Assembly (NCBI RefSeq): GCF_012271765.1
Contig: NZ_VRKO01000010.1
Coordinates: forward strand, 380,884-444,883
Origin: Erwinia rhapontici
Lineage (GTDB): Bacteria; Pseudomonadota; Gammaproteobacteria; Enterobacterales; Enterobacteriaceae
Direction of reading: 5' to 3'
Length of the DNA: 64,000 nucleotides
The notes below the pieces were generated by a model that was given only the letters and a program-made list of their open reading frames with translations, did not search any database and was not told the DNA's origin. How positions within the stretch are numbered: position 1 is the stretch's first letter; each line of letters starts with the position of its first letter. Positions 24,776 through 32,613 of this stretch are shown here, piece after piece. Position numbers and translations under genes: made by a program.

Positions 24776-25468
24776 TTAATACTGCCCGTCAATCACTTCT
24801 ACGCCCTTACCAGCCAGCCAGGGGTCGATCCACTCCCGTTCCAGCTCTCCGCGCTTCGCCAGTTCAAAATTGCGCTCATCAACAATCAGATAAGCCTGCG
24901 CGGCTTCCAGAATCTGCGCGGCATCTGCTTTGGGGATCACTATCACGCCATCGTGATCGCCGAGAATGATATCGCCCGGCGAGACATGAATATTCCCACA
25001 GGCAATCGGCACATTGATCTCACCAGGGCCATCTTTGAACGGCCCGCCGGGCGTGACGCCGGCAGCGTACAGGTGATAATCCATCTTGCTGATGCCCTCA
25101 ATATCACGGATCGCGCCGTCCAGTACCAGTCCTTCAATATTGCGCTGGCGTGCCCAGGTGGTCATCACTTCCCCCATCAGCGCCTGGCTGCGATCGCCCT
25201 CGTTCGACACCACGATGACATCACCCGCACCTGCCATATCCATCGCTTTATGCAGCATCAGATTACAACCGGAACGGGCTTTGACCGTGACCGCCAGACC
25301 GCACATGGTGGAATGGGACGGATTGCTCATCAGCCGAATATTGCAGGCCAGCGCAGGCAGACGGCTCATGCAGTCTGCAACTACAGCCGCAGGCAGGGTG
25401 CGGAACGCCTCAACCCAGGGCGCGGCCTGTAAATCACGTTGTAAGAAAATACGGTTACCAACAGTCAT
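24776..25468 (-). CDS. RraA-like aldolase/decarboxylase family protein
   Basis: 230 residues. The fold is that of RraA and the 4-hydroxy-4-methyl-2-oxoglutarate/4-carboxy-4-hydroxy-2-oxoadipate aldolases. The motif VLDGAIRDIEGI holds the Arg-Asp pair that binds oxoacid and metal in those aldolases, and GDIILGDHDGVIVIP is the conserved C-terminal loop. True RraA proteins are shorter (about 160 residues) and lack the C-terminal extension seen here, so an aldolase or oxaloacetate decarboxylase role is more likely. It follows the aminotransferase by 12 bp on the same transcript; a transaminase feeding a 2-oxoacid to an aldolase is a sensible pair. Confidence 0.82.
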   Translation of the reverse strand: MTVGNRIFLQRDLQAAPWVEAFRTLPAAVVADCMSRLPALACNIRLMSNPSHSTMCGLAVTVKARSGCNLMLHKAMDMAGAGDVIVVSNEGDRSQALMGEVMTTWARQRNIEGLVLDGAIRDIEGISKMDYHLYAAGVTPGGPFKDGPGEINVPIACGNIHVSPGDIILGDHDGVIVIPKADAAQILEAAQAYLIVDERNFELAKRGELEREWIDPWLAGKGVEVIDGQY

Positions 25469-25480
25469 AACAATCCTCGT

Positions 25481-26689
25481 TTAGTTCAGGCTGGCAACGG
25501 CAGCGGCAATCAGATCCGCGCCCTGTTGCAAGGCAGGTAAATCGGTAGCAATCGACAGGCGGAAATAAGGCGACAGGCCGTAAGCAGCCCCGGCCACCAC
25601 AGCAACACCTGCGGTATCCAGCAACCACAGCACCACGTCGTTATCCGTGGACAGACGTTGCCCTTCCGCCGTGGTTTTCCCCAGCAGCCCCCCGCAGTTG
25701 ACGTAAAGATAAAAGGCGCCTTCCGGCAGACGGCAGCTCAGCCCGGGAATAGCATTCAGACGTGCGGCCATATCGTCACGGCGCTGGCGGTAAACCTCCA
25801 GGCTGTGGGTGATAAATTCGGTACCGCTGTTCAGCGCCGCCAGTGCCGCAGCCTGGCTGACGGAGCTGGCGTTGCTGGTGGACTGCGATTGCAGCGTGCC
25901 CATCGCCGCGATCAATGCTTTAGGCCCGGTGGCATAACCGATACGCCAGCCGGTCATAGCGTAGGTTTTCGACACGCCGTTGACGATTAGGGTACGGTCA
26001 GCAAGGCGCGGCTCCACCTCCAGCAGATGCACATTCGGCGCATTGTCATAGCGGATATGCTCGTAGATATCGTCGGTCATGATCGCCAGATGCGGGTAAT
26101 CCAGCAGCACATCGGCCAGCGCGCGCAGCTCGGCACGCGTATAGCTGGCACCGCTCGGGTTGGAAGGGGAGTTAATCAGCAGCCAGCGGCAGCGGCTGGT
26201 AATCGACGCACGCAGATTTTCCGGCGTCAGTTTGAACCCGTCCTGCTCGCTACAGGTGACAATCACCGGGCGGCCATCGCAGGCCAGCACCATATCCGGA
26301 TAGGAAACCCAGAAAGGTGCCGGGATCAGCACTTCATCGCCGGTTTCCAGCGTAGCGGCAAAGGCGTTAAAAATGGCGCTCTTGGCCCCGTTGGTGACAA
26401 TCACATCATCGGCATTTACCGTCAGGCGGTTCTCACGCAGGAACTTCTCTGCGATCGCCGCACGCAGTGCCGGGGTACCGTTATTCTGTGTATAGCGCGT
26501 TTCACCGCGCTCAATCGCGGCGCTGGCGGCCTGGCGGATCACCGCGGGCGTGTCAAAGTCCGGCTCACCCACCACCAGATTAACAATCGATTTTCCGGCA
26601 CGTTTTAGCGCATTAGCGCGGTCGGAAGCGGTACTGCTCGGCGAGGGTTTAATGCGGGTAACGCGATTAGCAATATGGATGGCACTCAT
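25481..26689 (-). CDS. PLP-dependent class I/II aminotransferase (aspartate aminotransferase Ib-like)
   Basis: 402 residues. The PLP lysine is K241 in NGVSKTYAMTGWRIGYA. Other fold-I signs: VNLVVGEPDFDTP near residue 37, YTQNNGTPALRAAIAEK, PAPFWVSYPDMV, SPSNPSGASYT and TDDIYEHIRYD. Family members transaminate aspartate, aromatic or other amino acids, so the donor is open. The ATG has GGAGTG upstream. It heads a two-gene leftward transcript with the RraA-like gene, divergent from the Nac-like regulator, inside the inverted-repeat cassette. Confidence 0.9.
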   Translation of the reverse strand: MSAIHIANRVTRIKPSPSSTASDRANALKRAGKSIVNLVVGEPDFDTPAVIRQAASAAIERGETRYTQNNGTPALRAAIAEKFLRENRLTVNADDVIVTNGAKSAIFNAFAATLETGDEVLIPAPFWVSYPDMVLACDGRPVIVTCSEQDGFKLTPENLRASITSRCRWLLINSPSNPSGASYTRAELRALADVLLDYPHLAIMTDDIYEHIRYDNAPNVHLLEVEPRLADRTLIVNGVSKTYAMTGWRIGYATGPKALIAAMGTLQSQSTSNASSVSQAAALAALNSGTEFITHSLEVYRQRRDDMAARLNAIPGLSCRLPEGAFYLYVNCGGLLGKTTAEGQRLSTDNDVVLWLLDTAGVAVVAGAAYGLSPYFRLSIATDLPALQQGADLIAAAVASLN

Positions 26690-26810
26690 GGCAACACTCC
26701 GGTCGGTGGCGTAATAGCCTTAAGTTACGAACACCGGCGCGCTTCGGCTAAGAGGAGTTTGTTCTGATTCAAGAGCGAAAGCTTATGGATGGGGCAGAGC
26801 CATAAGCAAA

Positions 26811-26827
26811 AGCCATTTATTGGTGCA
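26811..26827 (+). promoter_or_regulatory. NtrC-binding-site-like sequence upstream of the nac-like gene
   Basis: AGCCATTTATTGGTGCA matches 10 of 17 positions of the NtrC consensus TGCACCAAAATGGTGCA, with an intact right half (TGGTGCA) and a poor left half. It is 112 bp upstream of the sigma54-like promoter, a normal activator distance. Confidence 0.4.
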
Positions 26828-26938
26828 GCGCTGCATCACAGAACGGAGAAAAAGGATGTTAAAAAACGGTTAAAATAGCGATCTATCTCACTGTTTTACA
26901 TATTAACTTTCTTGATGTGTCGGCGCTCACCCTTAGAG

Positions 26939-26954
26939 TGGTCTGGATCTTGCT
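26939..26954 (+). promoter_or_regulatory. Candidate sigma54 promoter of the nac-like gene
   Basis: TGGTCTGGATCTTGCT keeps the invariant GG-N10-GC spacing and matches 9 of 12 informative positions of TGGCACRNNNNTTGCW. Start of transcription would fall near 26966, 44 bp before the ATG. Nac genes of Klebsiella and E. coli are sigma54/NtrC-dependent, which supports the call. Confidence 0.6.
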
Positions 26955-27009
26955 ATATTCCCCTTCACCCGATTGTTACCGCAGCGCAGTGCAGAAGAGG
27001 AAGGTCACG

Positions 27010-27933
27010 ATGAATCTCAGGCGGCTCAAATACTTTATCAAAATTGTCGATGTCGGCAGTTTGACTCAGGCAGCTGATATTCTGCACATCGCGCAGCCTG
27101 CACTCAGCCAGCAGCTCGCATCGCTGGAAGGCGAAGTCAAACAGCAACTGCTGATCCGCACCAAACGCGGCGTCACGCCCACCGAGGCGGGCAATATTCT
27201 TTATGCGCACGCCCAGGCGATCCTGCGCCAGTGCGAACAGGCACAGAGTGCCATTGATGGTGCCGGGCAGGCACTGAGTGGGCAGGTGTCGGTCGGGCTG
27301 GCGCCCGGTACGGCGGCCTCGCTGCTGGCCCTGCCGCTGATGGAAGAAGTGCGTAAACAGCACCCGGGCATTTTGCTCTATTTTAATGAAAGCTTCGGCA
27401 CCACCCTCAGTGAACTGATCATGAGCGGGCGTATGGATATGGCGGTGCTGTATGGCAACCGTCAGGTGCACGGGCTGGCGTATATCCCGCTGATGAAAGA
27501 GGACCTGTATCTGGTGACGCCGCAGGCCACCGCCAGCTTTGGTAAAACCGTTACCCTGCAAGAGATTGCACATCTGGAGCTGTTTCTGCCGCGTCCTTAC
27601 AACATTATGCGCAAACTGGTCGATGAAGCCTTCGTGCAGAAAAACCTCTCTTACAGCGTAAAATGTGAAATTGAGTCAGCTTCTACGCTGGCACTGGCGC
27701 TGGATAATAACCTCGGTGCCACTATTCTGCCGGAGTCCATTGCGCGCAACATGGTGGCACAGGCCCATGCACGCATGGCGAAGATTGTCGACCCGGGCAT
27801 TCAGGCGCCACTCTCATTTTGTACCTCAGATCACCTGCCGCTTTCACAGCCTGCCGAGGCGGTGAAAAAAATCCTGCTGGCGCTGATGGCCGAACGCACC
27901 CAGGACAATCGCCCACTGACGCTGGTAGGGTAA
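27010..27933 (+). CDS. Nac-like LysR-family nitrogen regulator
   Basis: 307 residues from the ATG at 27010 (MNLRRLKYFIKIVDVGSLTQ). The N-terminal HTH is nearly identical to Nac of Klebsiella and E. coli (LHIAQPALSQQLASLEGE, LLIRTKRGVTPTEAG, AILRQCEQAQ). The effector domain (about 90-300) is more divergent but shares LPRPYN- and GVAVLPES-like positions (GATILPES). Nac links sigma54 nitrogen control to sigma70 genes. Here it sits between the aminotransferase pair and the oxoprolinase-like operon, so it probably is the local regulator; it may be a Nac paralogue rather than Nac itself. Confidence 0.85.
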   Translation: MNLRRLKYFIKIVDVGSLTQAADILHIAQPALSQQLASLEGEVKQQLLIRTKRGVTPTEAGNILYAHAQAILRQCEQAQSAIDGAGQALSGQVSVGLAPGTAASLLALPLMEEVRKQHPGILLYFNESFGTTLSELIMSGRMDMAVLYGNRQVHGLAYIPLMKEDLYLVTPQATASFGKTVTLQEIAHLELFLPRPYNIMRKLVDEAFVQKNLSYSVKCEIESASTLALALDNNLGATILPESIARNMVAQAHARMAKIVDPGIQAPLSFCTSDHLPLSQPAEAVKKILLALMAERTQDNRPLTLVG

Positions 27934-27968
27934 GGTCATCTTCTGAAGGAGGCGGCGATACTCTGTAG

Positions 27969-27995
27969 GGGTCGATCATCTTTTTCGATCGACCC
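27969..27995. repeat. Hairpin with T-rich loop between the nac-like gene and pxpB
   Basis: GGGTCGATC and GATCGACCC pair perfectly around ATCTTTTTC. Stem and loop resemble the hairpin at 35579-35614 (GGGGACGACC...GGTCGTCCCC around TTTTTTTC). It may end the nac-like transcript or be a small dispersed palindrome. Confidence 0.55.
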
Positions 27996-28153
27996 GTGCT
28001 GATGGTATGCACCTCATGCACGCAAAATCTTAAGAGTAATAAGTCTGTCTTATCCCCCTAAAGCGAAACCCTCTTACAGACTGGCAGAACGACCGGGCTA
28101 CAGTGGCCTTATGTCGGGCTTTCCGTTGACGGATATGATGTTGAGGATGAGGA

Positions 28154-28825
28154 ATGGATCCAGCAGGTCAGTTACAGGCACCGCAAATCAGCTGGCTGGG
28201 CACCCACGCGCTGCTGTTTGAAGCGCCGGGGGCACTTTCACTAGTGAACCAGCAGCGCATCTGGGCGCTGGCAGACTACAGCGCCAGGCTGAACAGTATT
28301 CGCGGCGTGGTTCCGGGGATGAACAACCTGATGCTGGTGTTCGGGCCACAGTGGTGCGGGGCCGAATCGCTGCCGGAACAGCTGCTGCGCCAGTGGGAGC
28401 GGGGGGAGAGTAAAACCTTCTCTGGGCGCATCATCGAACTGAACGTCATCTACGGTGGCGAACCGGGGCCGCATATCTGCGATGTGGCGGAACACACCGG
28501 TATGACGATTCAGGAAATCGTTCAGCGTCACAGCGAACCCCTCTATCCGGTTTATGCCCTCGGTAGCCATCCGGGTTACTGCTATCTCGGCAATATGGAC
28601 CCGCAGATCGCCACGCCACGTCGCAGTACCCCGGTGCAGAGCATTCCCGGTGGTTCAGTGTCGATTGGCGGTGTGCAGACGGGCGTTTCCGCCTCCGCCG
28701 GACCGAGCGGCTGGAACACCATCGGCCGCACGGATTTTATCTTCTTTGATGCCCACGCTGAACCGCCGGTGCGTTTGCAGCCCGGTGACAGCATTCGTTT
28801 TCGCGTGGAAAAGGTGCTGGCATGA
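28154..28825 (+). CDS. pxpB: 5-oxoprolinase subunit PxpB-like (KipI/allophanate hydrolase subunit 1 family)
   Basis: 223 residues. PxpB with PxpC and PxpA hydrolyses 5-oxoproline to glutamate using ATP in bacteria. The family core is seen at about 135-165: ALGSHPGYCYLGNMDPQIAT then PRRSTP, and later IPGGSVSIGGVQTGVSASAGP and SGWNTIGRT. Usual relatives read GF(L/T)PGFxYLGGLDPRLATPR, so the GSHPGYCYLGNM version is a variant in the active region. First gene of a long operon; its stop overlaps the pxpC start (ATGA). Confidence 0.85.
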   Translation: MDPAGQLQAPQISWLGTHALLFEAPGALSLVNQQRIWALADYSARLNSIRGVVPGMNNLMLVFGPQWCGAESLPEQLLRQWERGESKTFSGRIIELNVIYGGEPGPHICDVAEHTGMTIQEIVQRHSEPLYPVYALGSHPGYCYLGNMDPQIATPRRSTPVQSIPGGSVSIGGVQTGVSASAGPSGWNTIGRTDFIFFDAHAEPPVRLQPGDSIRFRVEKVLA

Positions 28826-29790
28826 TCGAAATTGAACGCACCACACCGCTCACCAGCGTGCAGGATAATGGTCGCTTCGGCGCGCTGCATTACGGCGTCG
28901 GTACGGCGGGGGTGATGGACCCTCTGGCGCTGCGCCTCGGTAATGCGCTGCTGGGTAATCACCCGGACGACGCAGTGATTGAAGTCCCGCTGTTTCCTTT
29001 CCGTGTCCGTTTTCATAGCGATGGCCTGTTTGCGCTCAGCGGCGGTGACAGCCAGGCCTCGCTGGACGGAAAGCCGGTTCCCGCATGGTGGGTGGCACAC
29101 GCCCGCGCAGGCCAAGTGCTGACGCTCAATGCCTCGCGTTTTTCCGCCCGCAGCTATCTGCACCTGCCGGGTGGGGTGGATGTTCCCCGGGTGCTCGGTT
29201 CGCGCAGCACGCAGTTACGCGGTGAATTTGGCGGCTGGCAGGGACGCGGCCTCAGCGCAGGCGACCGGCTGAACGCCCGCACCCCTGACTATCGTGGTGC
29301 CTCTGACTTCGGTATTCCCTCACCACGACTGACGTTGCAAGCAGGCTCATTGCATGTGCCGCACATCCGCGTGCTGCCCGCGGCCGAATACACCCGCTTC
29401 ACGGCGGAATCTGTCCAGCGCTTTTGGCAGCAGTCGTGGCGTATCACACCGCAAAGCAACCGCTACGGCTACCGGTTGGAAGGCGAAGGGCTGGTGGCAA
29501 AAGTGCCGCTGGAGATGCGTTCTCACGGCATCATCCCTGGCGTTATCCAGGTTACCCATAGCGGCCAGCCGATTATTCAGATGCGTGATGCGCAACCCAG
29601 CGGAGGCTATCCGAAACTGGGGACGGTGATAGACGCCGACATGTGGCTGTTGGGACAGGTGCCGGTGGGCAGCCAGGTACGTTTTGTGGAAGTGGATCTG
29701 CTTCAGGCGCAGCAGGCACAGCAGGAGCAGGACCGCTGGCTGGATAACCTGTGTCATCAGATTGAACGTTACCGCCGCAGCGCGGGCTGA
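28822..29790 (+). CDS. pxpC: 5-oxoprolinase subunit PxpC-like (KipA/biotin-dependent carboxyltransferase domain)
   Basis: 322 residues. The family start TSVQDNGRFGALHYGVGTAGVMD (residues 10-32) corresponds to TVQDxGRxGxxHxGVPxGGAMD, with VGTAG in place of VPxGG. Later motifs SRSYLHLPGGVDVPRVLGSRST, SNRYGYRLEGE and GVIQVTHSGQPIIQMRDAQPSGGYP are typical. PxpC pairs with PxpB to activate the lactam. The overlap with pxpB implies coupled translation and a fixed ratio of the two. Confidence 0.87.
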   Translation: MIEIERTTPLTSVQDNGRFGALHYGVGTAGVMDPLALRLGNALLGNHPDDAVIEVPLFPFRVRFHSDGLFALSGGDSQASLDGKPVPAWWVAHARAGQVLTLNASRFSARSYLHLPGGVDVPRVLGSRSTQLRGEFGGWQGRGLSAGDRLNARTPDYRGASDFGIPSPRLTLQAGSLHVPHIRVLPAAEYTRFTAESVQRFWQQSWRITPQSNRYGYRLEGEGLVAKVPLEMRSHGIIPGVIQVTHSGQPIIQMRDAQPSGGYPKLGTVIDADMWLLGQVPVGSQVRFVEVDLLQAQQAQQEQDRWLDNLCHQIERYRRSAG

Positions 29791-29809
29791 CCCGATAAAA
29801 GGAGAACGA

Positions 29810-30265
29810 ATGTTAGCATTTCGAGAGTTACAGGGCCTGGTCAATCAGATGCAGCGTAGCGGCCTGACCAGCCTGCAAATTAACAGCGCGGACTATGCCA
29901 TTCGCATGACCTGTCAGCCGGGAAGTCAGCGGCCCGTCGCTGCCCCCGAACCGGTTGCTGCCATAGCGGTGCCCGTCATGCCGGTTGCCGTCACGGCACC
30001 GATGCCGGGCCGCCTCTGGTTACAGGACCCGTTGAGCGGTAAAAACGTCGGCCCCGTTTCCGGGCCGGTGGAAGCAGGCTGCCTGCTGGCGCTGGTTCAG
30101 GCCGGGCCGCTTTGCCTGCCGGTCCGTGCGCCGCAGGACGGCATCCTGACTAGCATTGAGGCGACACAAGGTCAGGCAGTGGAGTACGCCCAGGCGCTGA
30201 TGCAATTGCTGCCGCAGGAAAAACCACAGACAGAGGAACAGAGCCATGCGCAGCATCGATCTTAA
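29810..30265 (+). CDS. Degenerate biotin-carboxyl-carrier-like protein (AccB-like) lacking the biotin lysine
   Basis: 151 residues, with AAGGAG upstream of the ATG. N-terminal helix MLAFRELQGLVNQMQRSGLTSLQIN as in AccB, a proline/alanine linker (about 42-62), then a biotinyl-like domain: APMPGRLW for SPMVGTFY, VEAGCLLALVQAGPLCLPVRAP where EAMKM should be, and GQAVEYAQALMQLLP for GQPVEFDEPLVVIE. The biotin-accepting Met-Lys-Met is absent. Many oxoprolinase clusters carry accB and accC homologues; here there is no accC. It overlaps pxpA by 20 bp. Likely a structural or vestigial subunit; the function is unknown. Confidence 0.8.
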   Translation: MLAFRELQGLVNQMQRSGLTSLQINSADYAIRMTCQPGSQRPVAAPEPVAAIAVPVMPVAVTAPMPGRLWLQDPLSGKNVGPVSGPVEAGCLLALVQAGPLCLPVRAPQDGILTSIEATQGQAVEYAQALMQLLPQEKPQTEEQSHAQHRS

Positions 30266-31019
30266 CGCCGATCTCGGCGAAGGCTTTGGCGACTACACCC
30301 TCGGGGATGATGCCGGACTGATGGCACTGATCAGCTCGGCGAACGTGGCCTGCGGATTTCATGCGGGCGACGCCACCATTATGGCTTGCAGCGTCGCGCT
30401 GGCGAAACAGCACGGTGTTGACCTGGGTGCCCACGTTGGTTTCCCGGATTTACAGGGGTTTGGTCGCCGCCGGATGCAGATCGACCCGGCGCGGCTTGCG
30501 CACGATGTCACCTATCAACTGGGGGCATTATCCGGCTTTGCCCGTGCCGCCGACTATCCGCTGACGCACATGAGCTTTCACGGCGCACTGGGCAATATGG
30601 CGGCAGAAGAGGAGGCGCTGGCACGGCCGCTGTTACAGGCGGTGCAGGCTTTTGATCCCGCACTGATTATCAGCACCACGCCGGGCAATGCCGTTGAACG
30701 CTGCGCACGGGCGCTGGGGCTGCATGTCGCCTGCACCTTCCTTGCCGACCGGGCTTTTCAGGCCAATGGCCTGCTGGTGCCGCGGGGGGCGCCGGGGGCC
30801 GTTATTCATGATGTTGAAGAGGTAAGCCGCCGGGTGATTGACCTGCTGACCACCGGGTCCATCACCGCCATCGACGGCACGCGGCTGCCGATGAATGTGT
30901 CCTCCATTTTATTGCACGGTGACACGCCGGGGGCGCTGGCACTGATTGCGCGTCTGCGCCGGGATATCCAGGCAAATGGCGGAGAAATCAGATCGCTGTC
31001 ACAACAAAAAGCCCGTTAA
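30246..31019 (+). CDS. pxpA: 5-oxoprolinase subunit PxpA-like (LamB/YcsF family)
   Basis: 257 residues. Family motifs: IDLNADLGEGFGDY at the start, NVACGFHAGDATIM, LGAHVGFPD, AFQANGLLVPRGAPG and LLHGDTPGALAL. The E. coli PxpA motif HVKPHGMLYN is changed to HMSFHGALGN: lysine, proline and tyrosine are all replaced, and GAHPSFPD is GAHVGFPD. These lie in the active cleft, so the substrate may be a modified oxoproline or another lactam rather than 5-oxoproline. Overlaps the carrier-like gene upstream; a strong hairpin follows before the dehydrogenase gene. Confidence 0.85.
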   Translation: MRSIDLNADLGEGFGDYTLGDDAGLMALISSANVACGFHAGDATIMACSVALAKQHGVDLGAHVGFPDLQGFGRRRMQIDPARLAHDVTYQLGALSGFARAADYPLTHMSFHGALGNMAAEEEALARPLLQAVQAFDPALIISTTPGNAVERCARALGLHVACTFLADRAFQANGLLVPRGAPGAVIHDVEEVSRRVIDLLTTGSITAIDGTRLPMNVSSILLHGDTPGALALIARLRRDIQANGGEIRSLSQQKAR

Positions 31020-31059
31020 GCCCGGTTATAAGAGTGGCTTATTGCCACAAAGGCTTAAC

Positions 31060-31092
31060 CTCTTACCCCCTGGTAAGCCCAGGGGGATAGAG
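31060..31092 (+). promoter_or_regulatory. Strong intra-operon hairpin between pxpA and the dehydrogenase
   Basis: CTCTTACCCCCTGG (31060-31073) pairs with CCAGGGGGATAGAG (31079-31092), with one 2x2 mismatch, around loop TAAGC. No T-run follows, so it more likely protects mRNA ends or causes partial attenuation than full termination. Confidence 0.6.
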
Positions 31093-31124
31093 TCAAAACA
31101 CCAGAAGAATAACAGGAGTGCATT

Positions 31125-31877
31125 ATGCCTTTTTCAGATTACAAAACGGCCCTGGTCACCGGCGCATCCGCCGGCATGGGGGAAGCCATCGTCGAGCGCC
31201 TGTGCAAAGAGGGCATTGTGGTGCATGCGCTGGCACGCCGCAGTGATGAGCTGGATCGCCTGGCTGCCCGGACCGGTTGTATTCCCCACGTAGTGGATGT
31301 TGCAGATGTTAACGCACTGACCGAAGTCTGCCGCGACCTGCCGATCGATATTCTGGTCAACAACGCCGGTGTTTCACATCCTGGCTCCATTCTTAGTGCC
31401 GAAGAGCAGCATGTTGACACCCAGGTGGATGTGAATCTGCGTGCCGTGCTGCATCTCTGCCGCCTGCTGGTGCCGGGCATGATGGAGCGCGACTGCGGGC
31501 ATGTGATCAACATTACGTCGATTGCGGCGATCTACAACTTCGGTGGCAACTCGATTTACCACGCCACGAAAGCAGGTGTGCATGCGCTCTCGCGTCAGCT
31601 GCGCGTCGACTGTTATGGCAAACGTGTGCGTATCACCGAAATCTGTCCTGGCCGGGTGGCGACCGATATCTTCGGTAACGTGTCCGGTGATAAAGAGGGG
31701 GCGCGCCGTCAGTTTATCGACGGCTTCGAACTGCCGCAGGCCAAAGATATCGCCGATACCGTTGCCTTCGCGCTGGCCGCCCCGGTGGCGGTGAATATCG
31801 GTCATATCGAGATCACGCCGACGCTTCAGGTGCCGGGTGGGTTGTCAACCATGCGTCCTGGTGATGCCATCCGCTGA
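31125..31877 (+). CDS. Short-chain dehydrogenase/reductase (YdfG-like)
   Basis: 250 residues. Classical SDR: cofactor motif TGASAGMG (12-19), NNAG (79-82), catalytic S132, Y145 and K149 (YHATK). The family block ICPGRVATDIFGNVSGDKEGA resembles YdfG-type serine/3-hydroxy-acid dehydrogenases. AGGAG precedes the ATG. In the cassette it probably oxidises a hydroxyl of the imported compound or of a ring-opened intermediate; the substrate is not evident. Confidence 0.88.
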   Translation: MPFSDYKTALVTGASAGMGEAIVERLCKEGIVVHALARRSDELDRLAARTGCIPHVVDVADVNALTEVCRDLPIDILVNNAGVSHPGSILSAEEQHVDTQVDVNLRAVLHLCRLLVPGMMERDCGHVINITSIAAIYNFGGNSIYHATKAGVHALSRQLRVDCYGKRVRITEICPGRVATDIFGNVSGDKEGARRQFIDGFELPQAKDIADTVAFALAAPVAVNIGHIEITPTLQVPGGLSTMRPGDAIR

Positions 31878-31905
31878 CAAGCCGATTAACTGAGGGCAAG
31901 CGACA

Positions 31906-32607
31906 ATGAACGGTTCACTTGATTTTAGCGTCATTCTGCATGGCCAGTACGGGCAGATGATCATCGACGGCATGCTGCTGACGCTGCAACTGGCGCTGGG
32001 TTCCTGGCTGCTGGCGATGGTACTGGCGATGCTGCTGGTGGTGATCCGCCTCAGTAACCTGCGCGTATTGCAGTGGCTGGTGGCCGCTTATGTCTCGTAT
32101 CACCGCAATGTGCCCACGCTGATCCAGCTGATGATGTGGTATTTCGCCATTCCCACGCTGCTGCCGGAATCGGTGCAGATGTGGCTGAATGATTTCAACG
32201 CCGAATTTGTCTTCTCACTGGTGGCGCTGGGGCTGTGCCAGGCGGCGTATTTTTCCGAGGACATCCGCAGCGGCCTGCGTGCCACGCCGGAGGGGCAGAC
32301 GGAAGCCGCCCGCGCCCTCGGCATGGGATATATGCAGTCGATGCATCTGATCATTCTGCCGCAGGGCATTCGTAATGCGTTGCCTGCGCTGATTAACCAC
32401 ACGGTGCTGCTGTTTAAAAATACCAGTCTGGCGATGGTGATTGGCGTGGCAGACCTGACCTACGTGACGCGGGAAATCGAAAACTACACCTTCCGTACCT
32501 TTGAAGCATACCTGGTGTCGACGCTCTGTTACCTGTTCTTCTCTCTGTTGTTGATGGGCGCGGGTGCGCTGCTGGCGCAACGTTTCCAACGTGTCTATGC
32601 GAGGTAA
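31906..32607 (+). CDS. Polar amino-acid ABC transporter permease 1
   Basis: 233 residues, five hydrophobic helices, HisM/GlnP type. The EAA loop for ATPase contact is EAARALGMGYMQSMHLIILPQ (about 127-147), and the start DGMLLTLQLALGSWLLAMVLA is typical of polar amino-acid permeases. It pairs with the next permease gene, 6 bp away. Together with the ATPase and binding protein it forms a full importer. Confidence 0.9.
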   Translation: MNGSLDFSVILHGQYGQMIIDGMLLTLQLALGSWLLAMVLAMLLVVIRLSNLRVLQWLVAAYVSYHRNVPTLIQLMMWYFAIPTLLPESVQMWLNDFNAEFVFSLVALGLCQAAYFSEDIRSGLRATPEGQTEAARALGMGYMQSMHLIILPQGIRNALPALINHTVLLFKNTSLAMVIGVADLTYVTREIENYTFRTFEAYLVSTLCYLFFSLLLMGAGALLAQRFQRVYAR

Positions 32608-32613
32608 CGTCTG

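Noticed and set aside
24323..24969. Long open frames inside and beside repeat copy 1, on both strands
   Set aside because: The same frames in copy 2 are broken by indels that are not multiples of three, composition reflects hairpins, and no ribosome site fits. They are treated as non-coding.
26917..27009. 31-codon upstream extension of the nac-like gene
   Set aside because: It has no ribosome site, covers the sigma54-like promoter, and Nac proteins start at MNxRRLKYF.
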